A stretch of DNA of 64,000 nt from Acidimicrobiaceae bacterium (GTDB lineage Bacteria > Actinomycetota > Acidimicrobiia > Acidimicrobiales > Ilumatobacteraceae): contig CANFGT010000001.1 in assembly GCA_947446815.1 (NCBI GenBank), positions 1 through 64,000 on the forward strand. Reading direction: 5' to 3'. Shown here in pieces: positions 63,856 to 64,000 of the stretch. A program made the position numbers and the translations under genes. A model generated the notes under the pieces. That model saw nothing but the letters and a program-made list of their open reading frames with translations. It had not been told where the DNA came from and made no database searches. The first letter of the stretch is position 1, and every line of letters starts with the position of its first letter.

Positions 63856-64000
63856 ATGGATAACGAGCGAGACAACGTCACTCCAATGAGTGCACGCACA
63901 ACGGTACGCCGTGGTGCGAATCGTGCGGAATACAGGCTGGAAGAGATGCATGAGATTCTTCGTGCTGGTTCTGTTGCTCACGTCGGAGTCATCACAGAAG
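63856..64000 (+). CDS. Pyridoxamine 5'-phosphate oxidase family protein (3' end outside the window)
   Basis: The first 48 codons begin MDNERDNVTPMSARTTV and continue RRGANRAEYRLEEMHEIL, then AGSVAHVGVITE, the N-terminal part of flavin-nucleotide-binding PPOX proteins. Starts 3 nt after the GNAT stop, so the pair is likely co-transcribed. Truncated by the window edge. Confidence 0.75.
   Translation, partial: MDNERDNVTPMSARTTVRRGANRAEYRLEEMHEILRAGSVAHVGVITE

Overview
The window reads as a chromosomal segment of a moderate-GC Actinomycetota, most likely an Acidimicrobiia relative of aquatic type. The grounds are the syntenic blocks (tRNA-Gln, prs, rplY, pth, mfd, mazG, eno, ftsB; ychF to rsmI; metG, tatD, rsmA, ispE), a 30-codon bS22 ribosomal protein gene, frequent GTG starts, ATGA/GTGA overlaps and F420-type flavoproteins. 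The lineage is an inference. No rRNA, insertion sequence, integrase or CRISPR array was seen.

Layout. 0-3.2 kb: molybdenum cofactor genes (moeA, cut by the window edge, moaA, moaC) with a crotonase. 3.4-14.6 kb: a membrane protein resembling the GlpR receptor of gephyrin-like Glp, an acyl-CoA synthetase, an MFS carrier, an M1 aminopeptidase, a PfkB kinase, queF, two crotonases and a secreted subtilase. 14.6-27.4 kb, mostly minus strand: rimJ, ppx and DUF501, then a form II CO-dehydrogenase-like (CoxL with AYRGAGR) cluster coxG, mocA, two xdhC parts, coxE, coxD, coxM, coxS, coxL, interrupted by NlpC/P60, SDR, Dabb and PAP2 genes. The cluster lies between DUF501-ppx and ftsB-eno, which are normally adjacent, so it looks like a block inserted into conserved synteny. 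The enzyme needs the cofactor made by the moe/moa genes. 27.5-37.7 kb: ftsB, eno, mazG, a PpiC lipoprotein, mfd, pth, rplY, prs, tRNA-Gln. 37.7-46.2 kb: bS22, ispE, rsmA, a DPBB protein in the place of rpfB, tatD, metG, a thioesterase, a HAD phosphatase, rsmI, DUF192, ychF. 46.3-50.2 kb: a SUF Fe-S operon (sufB, small four-Cys protein, sufD, Rieske ferredoxin, sufC). 50.2-55.8 kb: an MFS carrier, htpX and a P-type ATPase behind a yybP-ykoY (Mn2+) riboswitch, then ybaK.

55.8-64 kb is an accessory zone. It holds a DUF3800 gene facing a compact promoter-driven structured RNA, a secreted delta-60 repeat protein, TetR, SoxR with an excellent sox box, small redox and detoxification proteins (PPOX, VOC, nitroreductase), and a protein with two identical-spacing zinc ribbons behind a SAM-I/IV-like riboswitch. 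Two 3'-end fragments of ybaK (59.1 and 60.5 kb) in the same orientation as the intact gene, both preceded by a shared short sequence, suggest serial insertion of cassettes at the ybaK 3' end.

The strongest leads are the DUF3800/RNA pair, the two riboswitches and the ybaK-bounded cassettes.
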